35,565 bases of DNA from Bacteroidota bacterium (lineage in GTDB: Bacteria; Bacteroidota; Bacteroidia; Chitinophagales; Chitinophagaceae). Shown here piece by piece: positions 17,311-25,768 of the stretch. The position numbers and the translations under genes are program-made. The notes under the pieces are model-generated. The model worked only from the letters and a program-made list of their open reading frames with translations, searched no databases and had not been told where the DNA came from. The stretch covers positions 1 to 35,565 of the forward strand of contig JAFAEW010000074.1 of NCBI GenBank assembly GCA_023423835.1, written 5' to 3'. Numbering within the stretch: the stretch's first letter is position 1; every line of letters starts with the position of its first letter.

Positions 17311-18717
17311 TTATTGAACAAGCTGTGTTGTTCCCCCGCCTTTCAAAGTCAATTCAACTGGCTTGTTCGTCTTCCACGCTCCTTTGGTAAAATCGGGAAC
17401 AGCGATAGAATTATTTTTGTTGGCAACTGACCATTCACTCAACGGAGAAATCACACTCCAGGCAGCGGCATCATATACATCCTGATCAAGCGGCAGGCCG
17501 TTTCTCAAACAATCAATCAGGCGCCACTGCATAATGAAATCCATTCCGCCGTGTCCGCCCACCTTCTTTGCCATATCACCCACTTTTTTCACAATTTCCG
17601 GCGTATATTTTTCCTGAAGCGCTTTAAATTCTGCTTCCGAAACCCAGTCTTCGCCATTTGCAATTCTTGCCGGCTCGGGATATTTTCTGGCGGTATTTTT
17701 CGTTCCGGTAATCAGGTGAACCCTTGAGTAGGGACGGGGAGAAGTAACATCGTGAAACAAAGTGATCGTTTTTCCCTTATCGGTAGTGATATTCGTCACA
17801 TTCATATTTCCCCGGAATTTCTTTCCGGTAAACTGTTTATAAAAAGGATCTTTTGCGGCCAGTTCTTCAGCCGTTTTCGCCATTAAAAAATCTGCACTGG
17901 AAGTGGAAGTTAGATTGCTCATTTTATCACCGCGATTAATGTCGAGAATCTGTGCAACCGGTCCCAATCCATGGGTAGGATAAAGATTTCCGTTTCGATA
18001 ATTTTCCTTCAACCGCCACATATCGTAATAGCCGTTTTTATCGAAATTCAGCCCGAGTAAGTCATGCAAATACGCTCCTTCACCGTGCAAAACCTCTCCG
18101 AAATATCCGTCACGGGCCATATTGAGCGTTAGCAGTTCAAAGAAGTCATAACAACAATTTTCCAGCATCATACAATGCTTCCGCGTCTTTTCGGATGTCT
18201 TTACGAGGCTCCAGCATTCATCGATTGTTTTTGCCGCCGGCACTTCAATAGCCACATGCTTTCCGGCATTCATTGCGTAAACGGCCATCGGCTCGTGTAA
18301 TGCCCAGGGAGTGGAAATAACGATCAGATCAAGATCTTTCCGGTCACACATTTTCTTCCAGGCATCGGCATTGCCGCTATAGGAGTCAGGTTTATGTTTT
18401 GATCCGGCAAGTTTTTTCTGCATCTCCTCTACTTTTTCAGGACGGATATCGCAGAGCGCCGTTATTTCCACTCCTTCAATGTGACTGAAACCTTCAACGT
18501 GCGTGGGACCGCGCATTCCCAATCCGATAAAACCAATTCTTACGGTTTCTATTCGTGGAGCGGCAAATCCGCACATATTAAAATCAGGATCGCCGGTTTC
18601 AAATTTTGCGTGGAGCTCAGCAGTGCCGGAATTTGCTTTTCCTAAAATGGAGGATCCGATCAAACCAAGTCCCGTGAGACTCGAAAGCTTTAAAAAATCT
18701 CTTCTTTTTGTGTGCAT
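17311..18717 (-). CDS. Gfo/Idh/MocA oxidoreductase-type glycosidase, GH109 family (alpha-N-acetylgalactosaminidase-like)
   Basis: The 468-residue protein starts with a Tat-type signal (KRRDFLKLSS, then a hydrophobic stretch) and so is exported folded with its cofactor. The NAD-binding Rossmann motif is GFIGLGMRG at 62-70; the second domain has the GEGAYLHDL segment, GGHGGMDFIMQWRLIDCLRNG and LDQDVYDAAAWSVISPLSE, which I recognise from GH109. GH109 enzymes cleave alpha-linked N-acetylgalactosamine by an NAD-dependent redox mechanism and have been studied for blood-group A antigen. Length agrees with the family. The exact sugar cannot be read from the sequence, and other Gfo/Idh/MocA members with Tat signals are similar in outline. 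Confidence 0.88.
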   Translation of the reverse strand: MHTKRRDFLKLSSLTGLGLIGSSILGKANSGTAELHAKFETGDPDFNMCGFAAPRIETVRIGFIGLGMRGPTHVEGFSHIEGVEITALCDIRPEKVEEMQKKLAGSKHKPDSYSGNADAWKKMCDRKDLDLIVISTPWALHEPMAVYAMNAGKHVAIEVPAAKTIDECWSLVKTSEKTRKHCMMLENCCYDFFELLTLNMARDGYFGEVLHGEGAYLHDLLGLNFDKNGYYDMWRLKENYRNGNLYPTHGLGPVAQILDINRGDKMSNLTSTSSADFLMAKTAEELAAKDPFYKQFTGKKFRGNMNVTNITTDKGKTITLFHDVTSPRPYSRVHLITGTKNTARKYPEPARIANGEDWVSEAEFKALQEKYTPEIVKKVGDMAKKVGGHGGMDFIMQWRLIDCLRNGLPLDQDVYDAAAWSVISPLSEWSVANKNNSIAVPDFTKGAWKTNKPVELTLKGGGTTQLVQ

Positions 18718-18916
18718 AATAAATCTGGTGGCTTTTGCTTAATACAATTGGTGTGGGAGAAATAGAATTCCTGAGCCCGAAATTAAGTTAAAATATCTTG
18801 AGCACCGCCATTTTTCAATTTCAAAACAGAAGCTGAAAATCCGGCGTCAAAAAATAACAAAATAATGTACACGTTCGTTTTTATCTTTACACACATTATA
18901 AAATTAAAATTTAGCC

Positions 18917-20122
18917 TTGACGTTTAAAGAATTTGGATTTGACGAACAACTGCTGGAAGGAATTAATGCAATGGGGTACGAAACAGCAACGCCGGTTCAG
19001 GAAAAAGTGATATTCCCCATTTTGAAAGGAAAAGACATCATTGCCTCGGCGCAGACCGGAACCGGAAAAACCGCCGCATTTTTGTTGCCCCTGATTCATA
19101 AACTTACCACGCAGCCACATGACGCAAACACGATCAATGCCCTGATTATAGTTCCTACCAGGGAACTTGCGATACAAATAACCCAAACCCTGGAAGGAAT
19201 ATCTTACTTCACGCCGGTCAGCAGCATTGCCGTATACGGAGGAAGCGATGGCGCATTGTTTACTACAGAAAAAAAAGCCTTATCAAGCGGAGCGGATATC
19301 GTTGTGTGTACGCCCGGAAGAATGATCGCCCATTTAAACATGGGTTATGTAAAATTAAACGGGCTGAAATACCTCGTATTGGATGAGGCCGACCGGATGC
19401 TCGATATGGGTTTCAACGACGACATTCAAAAGATTACTTCCTTCCTCCCAAAAGACAGGCAGAATCTTTTGTTTTCGGCCACCATGCCGGTTAAAATACG
19501 GGAACTCGCCAGAAGGATTTTGAAGGATCCGGAGGAAATTAATATTGCCATTTCAAAGCCTCCTGAAAAAATTGTGCAGGAAGCCTTTGTCGTATATGAG
19601 CCGCAAAAAATTCCGTTGATAAAACACATCCTGCGTCAGAAAGACTACGGAAGCGTGTTGATATTTTGCTCAAAAAAACAGCAGGTAAAAAACTTAACGC
19701 GGGAATTGAAAAGAGAAAAGTTCCCGGTTGAAGAAATCCACTCTGATCTTGTGCAGGAAAAGCGGGAGGAAGTATTACAGCAGTTTAAAAGCCACCGGAA
19801 AAGAATATTGGTAGCCACGGATATTTTATCGAGAGGAATTGACATTGAGGATATCGAACTGGTGGTGAATTACGATGTGCCCAATGACGGCGAAGATTAT
19901 GTACATCGCATCGGCCGTACGGCCCGCGCCGCGAGTGAAGGAACCGCCTATACTTTTATTGATGAAAACGAGATCCGGAAATTTCAAACGATCGAAAGAC
20001 TGTTGGGAAAGCCGGTTACTAAAGCCGCCGTTCCGCCCGAATTAGGACCCACTCCGGAATACCGCATGTTTAAAAAATTCAAAGGCAAAAAGAAGTTTTA
20101 CAAGCCGCGAAAAGCGAGCTGA
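18917..20122 (+). CDS. DEAD-box ATP-dependent RNA helicase
   Basis: A 401-residue two-domain RNA helicase. In order: Q motif region (GYETATPVQEK, 20-30), motif I AQTGTGKT (45-52), PTRELAIQ, TPGRM, motif II DEAD (156-159), motif III SAT, then the C-terminal helicase domain with ATDILSRGIDIEDIE and motif VI HRIGRTARA. The short basic tail (KKFKGKKKFYKPRKAS) is typical of RhlE-like helicases and probably binds RNA. Role: unwinding in ribosome assembly or RNA decay. The start is TTG 18917; no ATG in this frame lies near the N-terminus, and the Q motif is complete from here. It ends three bases before a convergent gene. Confidence 0.96.
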   Translation: MTFKEFGFDEQLLEGINAMGYETATPVQEKVIFPILKGKDIIASAQTGTGKTAAFLLPLIHKLTTQPHDANTINALIIVPTRELAIQITQTLEGISYFTPVSSIAVYGGSDGALFTTEKKALSSGADIVVCTPGRMIAHLNMGYVKLNGLKYLVLDEADRMLDMGFNDDIQKITSFLPKDRQNLLFSATMPVKIRELARRILKDPEEINIAISKPPEKIVQEAFVVYEPQKIPLIKHILRQKDYGSVLIFCSKKQQVKNLTRELKREKFPVEEIHSDLVQEKREEVLQQFKSHRKRILVATDILSRGIDIEDIELVVNYDVPNDGEDYVHRIGRTARAASEGTAYTFIDENEIRKFQTIERLLGKPVTKAAVPPELGPTPEYRMFKKFKGKKKFYKPRKAS

Positions 20123-20124
20123 AG

Positions 20125-20688
20125 TTATTGAATAATGCGTTCGCTTTCGTCCTCAGGTTTTGTAGGCCATTGCTCAATAAAGCCGACGATTCTTTTCCTT
20201 TCTCCAATCAGTAATAAAGCGATCGCCACCTTTACGGCGGATGAAATCAAAATTGAATAGGTGGTTGCGGTTCCGCCTCCCGCTTGTCTTATTTCTTTCA
20301 TCAGGATAAAAATCCGCCCGGTGAGATCCGGAATCTCCTGAAGCAGTATAATTCCTGCAATTACGATTAGCGCAATGGTCAGCAATTTTGAATTTGAAAG
20401 GTTTATTGAAATCTGATCCTGACCGAAACCTTTATCGAGCCTCAGCAGATGCACAAGTGCCTGCGTTTTAAACAACAGTAAATAGATCAGGTAGAAATAA
20501 AACCAGAGAATGAAAACGGGAATAATGAGGACCGAAAGCTGAGCAAGTACAGATGGATCCTCTGTGAATCCGGGATCAAACAAAAGAAAAATTCCGGAGA
20601 TCAGTTGCGGAATTGTAAAGACGACTTCTTTCAGAAAATAAAGGCCGAAAAGCTTCAGGATAACTGTAAATAAAGTGTTTGGGGTCAT
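20125..20688 (-). CDS. Hypothetical membrane protein, 187 aa
   Basis: The protein has about four hydrophobic segments (near residues 5-35, 46-72, 103-122 and 143-162) separated by short polar loops, and a charged C-terminal tail (KPEDESERII). I do not recognise a family. It is probably an inner-membrane protein. It is the last gene of a minus-strand run (22177 down to 20125) of four genes with gaps of 33-79 bases, in which the others concern lipid kinase activity and cell-wall peptidase activity, so an envelope-related role is possible. Confidence 0.8.
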   Translation of the reverse strand: MTPNTLFTVILKLFGLYFLKEVVFTIPQLISGIFLLFDPGFTEDPSVLAQLSVLIIPVFILWFYFYLIYLLLFKTQALVHLLRLDKGFGQDQISINLSNSKLLTIALIVIAGIILLQEIPDLTGRIFILMKEIRQAGGGTATTYSILISSAVKVAIALLLIGERKRIVGFIEQWPTKPEDESERIIQ

Positions 20689-20721
20689 CTGTGTTGGTTT
20701 TAAGAATAATAAATTTTAAAA

Positions 20722-21237
20722 TTACTTGTGTTCAATAAAACTGACGGGATTCAGATAAAACATTTTTTTCCATCCCTGTTTTTCGCTGTCCACCCGCCAT
20801 GGATAAGGAATCATTGTGATAATTGAATAATGCAGATGCGGCGGCTTTCCTGCTGCATTCCCCGAAGCCCCAACGGTTCCGATTGATTTATTGCCGTTTA
20901 CAAGTGATAGAAACGAGGTTGTAATACTGTCCAAATGTGCGTAGTAATGCAAACGCCATTTAGGATCTAAGACCAAAACCACATTCCCGCCCATGCTTAT
21001 TTTGCCCGTATAGAGCACAATTCCCGGAGTGGAGGAGAAAACATTTGTTCCTTTTCTTGCAAAAACATCAACGCCTTTATGTGTTACCGATCTTCCCCAG
21101 GGATAATACCAAAAGGATTCGTGGTTATAATCTGCCTTCGTTGCACCTTCCACAGGCATCGCAAATTGTTGCGGAAGGATGAGTCCTGCAAGGATGATCA
21201 ACAGAATGACAAATGTTATTTTTTTCTTCCTGCTCAA
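20722..21237 (-). CDS. M23 family metallopeptidase (LytM-type)
   Basis: A 171-residue protein with one N-terminal membrane segment (ITFVILLIILAGLILP, about 7-22), probably an uncleaved anchor or signal, and an M23 domain. The zinc ligands H53 and D57 are in THKGVDVFA and H136 in PPHLHYS; H101 (YYAHLD) or H134 is the usual catalytic histidine. M23 peptidases cleave peptidoglycan cross-links in the periplasm; LytM members also act as regulators of amidases. At this length it is close to a bare domain, with no coiled coil. It sits in a run with other envelope genes. Confidence 0.93.
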   Translation of the reverse strand: MSRKKKITFVILLIILAGLILPQQFAMPVEGATKADYNHESFWYYPWGRSVTHKGVDVFARKGTNVFSSTPGIVLYTGKISMGGNVVLVLDPKWRLHYYAHLDSITTSFLSLVNGNKSIGTVGASGNAAGKPPHLHYSIITMIPYPWRVDSEKQGWKKMFYLNPVSFIEHK

Positions 21238-21297
21238 TGTAAATTGCTTTTAGCATCCGGCCGGATTTCTCTCGGATCAATAAGGTTTTATCTGAAC

Positions 21298-21735
21298 CTA
21301 TTCGTTTGCTATGCTTGTATCGTTTCCGCTGCTCTTCTGTACCAGCGTTAAGTATTTTTTCCGTCCAAATGACAGGTAATAAATAAGAAAAATAAAAACA
21401 GGAAACAGTAAGAACGTCACAAACCTTATGTCAAAGTAAACCCTCAAAATAAAATCCAGAAAGATGATGGGCAAAGCTAAGCGGGTGATCCATTTGCTGT
21501 ACTTAAACCCTCCGACCCTAAAGGTTTTTGTTTCATGATCTGTAAGATTAAAAGCTATAGTTTCACTGCTTGCCCAATCAATTTTAAGATAAATAGTGTG
21601 ATTGCCGGGCGGCAGTTCAAATTTTTTCGTTTCTCCATTATAGACCGTGCCTATCTTCTTGTCGTCAAAATAAACGCCAAAATCCCTAAAGCGGTTTACA
21701 GATTCGCTCGTCCTTTCAAGAATGATTGATGCCAT
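21298..21735 (-). CDS. PEGA-like domain membrane protein, 145 aa
   Basis: Residues 1-75 form a small beta-sandwich-like domain resembling PEGA repeats (FGVYFDDKKIGTVYNGETKKFELPPGNHTIYLKID, then a strand ending KTFRVGG). Residues 85-125 contain two hydrophobic segments (RLALPIIFLDFILRVYF and FVTFLLFPVFIFLIYYL) that would put it in the membrane. The PEGA match is by pattern only, and the function is unknown. It lies between the DagK-like gene (79 bases) and the M23 gene (60 bases) on the same strand. Confidence 0.8.
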   Translation of the reverse strand: MASIILERTSESVNRFRDFGVYFDDKKIGTVYNGETKKFELPPGNHTIYLKIDWASSETIAFNLTDHETKTFRVGGFKYSKWITRLALPIIFLDFILRVYFDIRFVTFLLFPVFIFLIYYLSFGRKKYLTLVQKSSGNDTSIANE

Positions 21736-21814
21736 TTTTCGCCGGTTTTGGTGCTACAAGATAAACAGAAAAATGTATAGTTCAACCATGTGGAGCAATT
21801 GATTTTATCGGTCC

Positions 21815-22177
21815 TCAGAAAAAGAAAATCTTCGGAATAAAAATAATACAGCCGATGATTACACTCAGGATTGCCGCCCACAAAACGGCAGCCGCACTGA
21901 TATCCTTGATGATTTTTATTGCTGGATGATAGGATTCGCTGATCAGATCACATATTTTTTCAACAGCGGAATTCAAGATTTCGCTTAGAATAACCATGCC
22001 GATACAAATGCAAACAAACATCCATTCCACCGGGGAAATTTGTAAAACGGCCGATGCGATGATGACCAAAATGGAAACTGCAAGCTGAATTTTTCCATTC
22101 CTCTCATTCCAAAAAAACAATCGGATGCCGTTAAACGCGGCCTTGAATGCAGCGGGAAGTGTATGTTTTGTCTTCAT
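21815..22177 (-). CDS. Diacylglycerol/undecaprenol kinase family protein
   Basis: The 120-residue protein has the classic small DagK layout: an amphipathic N-terminus (FKAAFNGIRLFFWNERNGKIQ), then three membrane helices. The signature EILNSAVEKICDLIS, followed by HPAIKIIKDISAAAVL, carries the catalytic Glu and the residues binding Mg-ATP. In E. coli this family phosphorylates diacylglycerol; in Gram-positive relatives, undecaprenol. Either lipid recycling role would fit here. It is the first gene of the minus-strand envelope run and divergent from the RND exporter. Confidence 0.93.
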   Translation of the reverse strand: MKTKHTLPAAFKAAFNGIRLFFWNERNGKIQLAVSILVIIASAVLQISPVEWMFVCICIGMVILSEILNSAVEKICDLISESYHPAIKIIKDISAAAVLWAAILSVIIGCIIFIPKIFFF

Positions 22178-22291
22178 AATTCTTCCCCTAAAATAAACAT
22201 TTCACAGTAGTTGAAATTGCCCATCGCACGAATGGTATCCGATTTGCCATCATTTATTGTTTCTTTGCAATTTTCACAAATTCATAAGCTG

Positions 22292-24616
22292 ATGTGGTTT
22301 AGCCTGGCGAAATTCATTTTACGGTATAAATATATTCTTCTTTCCATTTTAGTGATCGCAACCGTTTGGATCGGATTTTACGCCGCCAAAATTCAGATAG
22401 GATATGATTTCGCCAAGGCCATTCCGGTAGATAATCCCAAATATGAACAATATCTTTCCTTCAAAAAGAAATTTGGCGATGACGGAAACACAATGGTAAT
22501 CGGCTTCGCCTCGGACAGCTTTTACAGCCCGAGGATTTTCAATGCCTGGAGCGAAACGGAAAATTCCGTCAAAAAAGTACCAGGTGTAACCGGCGTTTTA
22601 TCCATTCCCTCGTCCGCAAATCTCGTGAAAGCGGATTCTTCGGACCAGTTGAAATTTGAAAAAATATTTCATCCGCCCTACGCCGCGCAGGACTCGTTGC
22701 AAACGGATAAAAGCACTTTCCTAAACCTGCCTTTTTACCGGGGATTATTATATAACGCCAACACCCATGCCACCTTAATGGCCGTGCGCCTCAATTCTGA
22801 TAGTGCCAACAGCAAAGCGAGAACGAGATTGATCAACAACATTGAGCAGGAAGCTAAGCAATTTAAATCTACGACAGGACTACAGGTACATTTGAGCGGA
22901 TTGCCGTTTATCAGAACGGTGGTTTCAGATAAGATTCAAAAGGAAATGTATTGGTTTTTAATCGGATCAATCCTGTTATCCGCGATTACGCTGCTTCTGT
23001 TTTTCAGGTCGTTCGGCGCGATGCTCATGAGCCTGCTCGTTGTTTCAATGGGCGTCATCTGGAGCATGGGAACGATGGTTTTACTGGATTACAAAATCAC
23101 CTTGCTCACCGCCCTGATTCCGCCTTTGATCGTGGTCATCGGTATTCCAAACTGTATCTATTTTCTCAATAAATACCATACAGCCTTTCGGGAACAAGGC
23201 GATAAAAATAAGGCACTGGAAGTGATGATTGGAAGAATGGGCGTGGTAACGCTTTTTTGCAATATTGCCGCCGCAATCGGATTCGCTGTTTTCGCTTTAA
23301 CGGAAAGTGCGTTGTTGAAGGAATTTGGAATTGTATCGGGAATAAATATCATGATGCTGTTTGTGATTTCGCTCATTTTCATCCCGGCCGTTCTGAGTTT
23401 CTTACCGCCGCCGAAGCAGCATCAAACCCGCTATCTCGACAACCGGATCATCGAAGGTTTTTTAGGCTGGATTGAAAAAATAACTTTTCACCATTCAAAA
23501 GCTATACTGATCGTGACGGCGCTGGTGCTTGCAGTGGCCATCGCCGGTATTACAAGACTGAAAAGCGAAGGATATATTGTGGATGATTTGCCGAAAAGTG
23601 ATAAAATTTATACCGACCTTAAATGGTTTGAGAAAAATTTTGACGGCATCATGCCACTGGAAATTGTGATAGATACGAAACGTAAAAACGGACTGTTCCG
23701 CTCTCTCCGGCCGATTGAAGATATGGATGCTTTTCAGCAGTATATTGCCACAAGACCGGAAACTTCCAAACCGCTTTCTTTCGTAAACGGATTGAAATTT
23801 GCGAAACAAGCTTATTATGATGGCGATAGCGTAAACTATACCACGCCAACGGAGTTTGATATGCCGTTGCTGGGAAAATATCTCAAACAAAATCCCAACG
23901 ACAGCTCCCAAACGACCTCTTCGCCCTTAAATCAGATGCTGAGCAGCTTTATCGATAAAGACAAGGAACAGGCGAGGATTAGCGTAAATATGAAAGATAT
24001 CGGAAGTGCAAGGCTGCCGGTATTATTGCATGAGTTTGATTCCGTTGCCAATACTATTTTTGATACTTCCCGCTATAAAATCACCTTCACCGGTACAAGC
24101 GTAACCTTTTTGGAAGGAACCGGTTTCATCATCAATGGTTTAAAGGACAGCATTTTTTGGGCGTTCGTGCTGATAGCCCTCACCATGTTGTATCTCTTTA
24201 AGTCTTTCAGAATTCTGTTTTGTTCCCTAATTCCAAACGTAGTGCCGCTGATCATTACCGCGGGCATCATGGGATGGGCAGGCATTGCGTTGAAACCATC
24301 GACGGTGCTCATTTTCAGCGTGGCACTGGGAATTGTGATTGATGTTACCATCCGCTTTCTCGTGAACTATAAGCAGGAGCTTCCGGCCTTCAACTATTCG
24401 GTAGAAGATACTTTGCGACAAACGATCAGGCATACAGGAATCAGTATCATCTATACTTCTCTCGTATTGATCGCTGGATTTGTAATCTTTGTGATCAGCC
24501 ATTTTGGAGGAACGAGAGCTCTCGGATGGTTAACGTCGCTTACCTTGCTCACGGGCACCTTAACCAATTTGTTGCTGTTGCCCGTTTTACTGAAATATCT
24601 CGCCAAAAGGAAATGA
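22292..24616 (+). CDS. RND/MMPL family exporter (sterol-sensing-like transporter)
   Basis: About 774 residues if the start is ATG 22292 (MWFSLAKFILRYKYILLSIL), which places the first membrane helix right at the N-terminus; the longer frame from a TTG at 22211 adds 27 residues with no support. The protein has the two-fold RND plan: helix 1, a large periplasmic loop, a five- to six-helix bundle (LLLFFRSFGAMLMSLLVVSMGV..., IPPLIVVIGIPNCIYFLNKYH), then the same again (ILRLF..., ALGIVIDVTIRFLVNYK). It is of the MMPL/predicted-exporter type, a proton-driven single-gene exporter, often of lipids or hopanoids. The substrate is unknown. It is convergent with the PepSY gene, four bases apart. Confidence 0.9.
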   Translation: MWFSLAKFILRYKYILLSILVIATVWIGFYAAKIQIGYDFAKAIPVDNPKYEQYLSFKKKFGDDGNTMVIGFASDSFYSPRIFNAWSETENSVKKVPGVTGVLSIPSSANLVKADSSDQLKFEKIFHPPYAAQDSLQTDKSTFLNLPFYRGLLYNANTHATLMAVRLNSDSANSKARTRLINNIEQEAKQFKSTTGLQVHLSGLPFIRTVVSDKIQKEMYWFLIGSILLSAITLLLFFRSFGAMLMSLLVVSMGVIWSMGTMVLLDYKITLLTALIPPLIVVIGIPNCIYFLNKYHTAFREQGDKNKALEVMIGRMGVVTLFCNIAAAIGFAVFALTESALLKEFGIVSGINIMMLFVISLIFIPAVLSFLPPPKQHQTRYLDNRIIEGFLGWIEKITFHHSKAILIVTALVLAVAIAGITRLKSEGYIVDDLPKSDKIYTDLKWFEKNFDGIMPLEIVIDTKRKNGLFRSLRPIEDMDAFQQYIATRPETSKPLSFVNGLKFAKQAYYDGDSVNYTTPTEFDMPLLGKYLKQNPNDSSQTTSSPLNQMLSSFIDKDKEQARISVNMKDIGSARLPVLLHEFDSVANTIFDTSRYKITFTGTSVTFLEGTGFIINGLKDSIFWAFVLIALTMLYLFKSFRILFCSLIPNVVPLIITAGIMGWAGIALKPSTVLIFSVALGIVIDVTIRFLVNYKQELPAFNYSVEDTLRQTIRHTGISIIYTSLVLIAGFVIFVISHFGGTRALGWLTSLTLLTGTLTNLLLLPVLLKYLAKRK

Positions 24617-24620
24617 CCCG

Positions 24621-25757
24621 TCAAACAGCGATGTTGATTGGTTGTTTCAACTGCTTGTTTTTTCTCTGCTGTTTTCTCTTCTTGCGGAGGCGGTTATACC
24701 ACATAATATAGCCCGTTCCCGGCAGAAGAAATCCTGCAAGACAAGCCAATAGCCCGAGAATTTTTGAGGGGATTCCATAGATCGAGGCAATATGAACCGG
24801 CTTGAAGGTGGCTCTCACTTTCTGACCCGTATTGCGGTTGGCAAATAACTGAGATCCTGCTATTTTTCCCGAATGACGATCTACAAAATACTGATCGGAA
24901 GCCGATTCATGCGGAGCGGTGTTTGATAAGAGTGAAACCGAATAAGTGTCATCGTCTTTCTTGGGAATTGAAATAGAATAATATTGCGCATGCGGAACTT
25001 CCGATGAAATGATCCGGTAGACAGATTCAACAGAAACCTCCGACGAATTTCCGGCAATACTCTTTGGTGGCTCCGGCCTTTCCATCGAAGAACCGGTAAC
25101 GGTATAAATCCCCTTATTGAACCATTCGAATGACCAGGCAAGACCGGTGAACGAAAATATGAAGAGCAGGAGGGCGCTGTAAAATCCGACTACAATATGA
25201 TAATCATGATTCAGCCTTTTAAACGACGCACCGGTTTTGATCTTCAGTCTTTGTTTTAGGATTTGCTTATTCCTTGGCCACCACAAGACGATGCCGGTAA
25301 GGATGATAAACAGGAAAATGAGCGTGCATATTCCAACAATTAATTTTCCGGTATCTCCCGCCAGCATCCAACGGTGCAGATCCATTACCTTGTAGAAAAA
25401 GGATTCGCGGTAGTTGTAAATTTCCTTCAACTCCCCGTTATAGGGATCGATAAAGGCCGTTAACCGGACGTCTTTTTTGGAAGGATCGGAAAACGAAATT
25501 TCCACATTCCTCCTTGCATCGTTATAGACTTTAATGCCGGTGATTTTCGCACCGGGAACCGCTTTTAAAAATCCGCCCTGTATATCATCGAGCGCCATTC
25601 TTTCCTGTTGCGGGCTGGTAAAATAACGCTCGTGAAAAAAAGCCTGCTGCAGCTCTTTTTCAAACACGAGGATTGCGCCGGTAAGGCAGGTTACCATAAT
25701 TACCAGGCCGGCAATCAATCCGAGGTATAGATGTATATTTCTGAAAAAAATCTTCAT
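24621..25757 (-). CDS. PepSY-domain membrane protein (siderophore-iron reductase-like)
   Basis: A 378-residue inner-membrane protein with four membrane helices: residues 8-30, a middle pair near 135-160 and 190-215, and one near 338-362. PepSY/PiuB-like extracytoplasmic domains lie between them (FHERYFTSPQQERMALDD, then VEISFSDPSK). Conserved histidines such as DLHRWMLAG and FKPVHIASIYG are typical of PiuB/FoxB-like proteins that help reduce or release iron from siderophores in the periplasm. It starts 11 bases after the siderophore receptor stop, so both are in one operon. Confidence 0.92.
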   Translation of the reverse strand: MKIFFRNIHLYLGLIAGLVIMVTCLTGAILVFEKELQQAFFHERYFTSPQQERMALDDIQGGFLKAVPGAKITGIKVYNDARRNVEISFSDPSKKDVRLTAFIDPYNGELKEIYNYRESFFYKVMDLHRWMLAGDTGKLIVGICTLIFLFIILTGIVLWWPRNKQILKQRLKIKTGASFKRLNHDYHIVVGFYSALLLFIFSFTGLAWSFEWFNKGIYTVTGSSMERPEPPKSIAGNSSEVSVESVYRIISSEVPHAQYYSISIPKKDDDTYSVSLLSNTAPHESASDQYFVDRHSGKIAGSQLFANRNTGQKVRATFKPVHIASIYGIPSKILGLLACLAGFLLPGTGYIMWYNRLRKKRKQQRKNKQLKQPINIAV

Positions 25758-25768
25758 AGAGTTAAGCC

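Noticed and set aside
18882..18889. TATCTTTA as a -7 promoter box for the helicase gene
   Set aside because: It resembles the Bacteroidota -7 element, but no matching -33 element lies at the right distance upstream.
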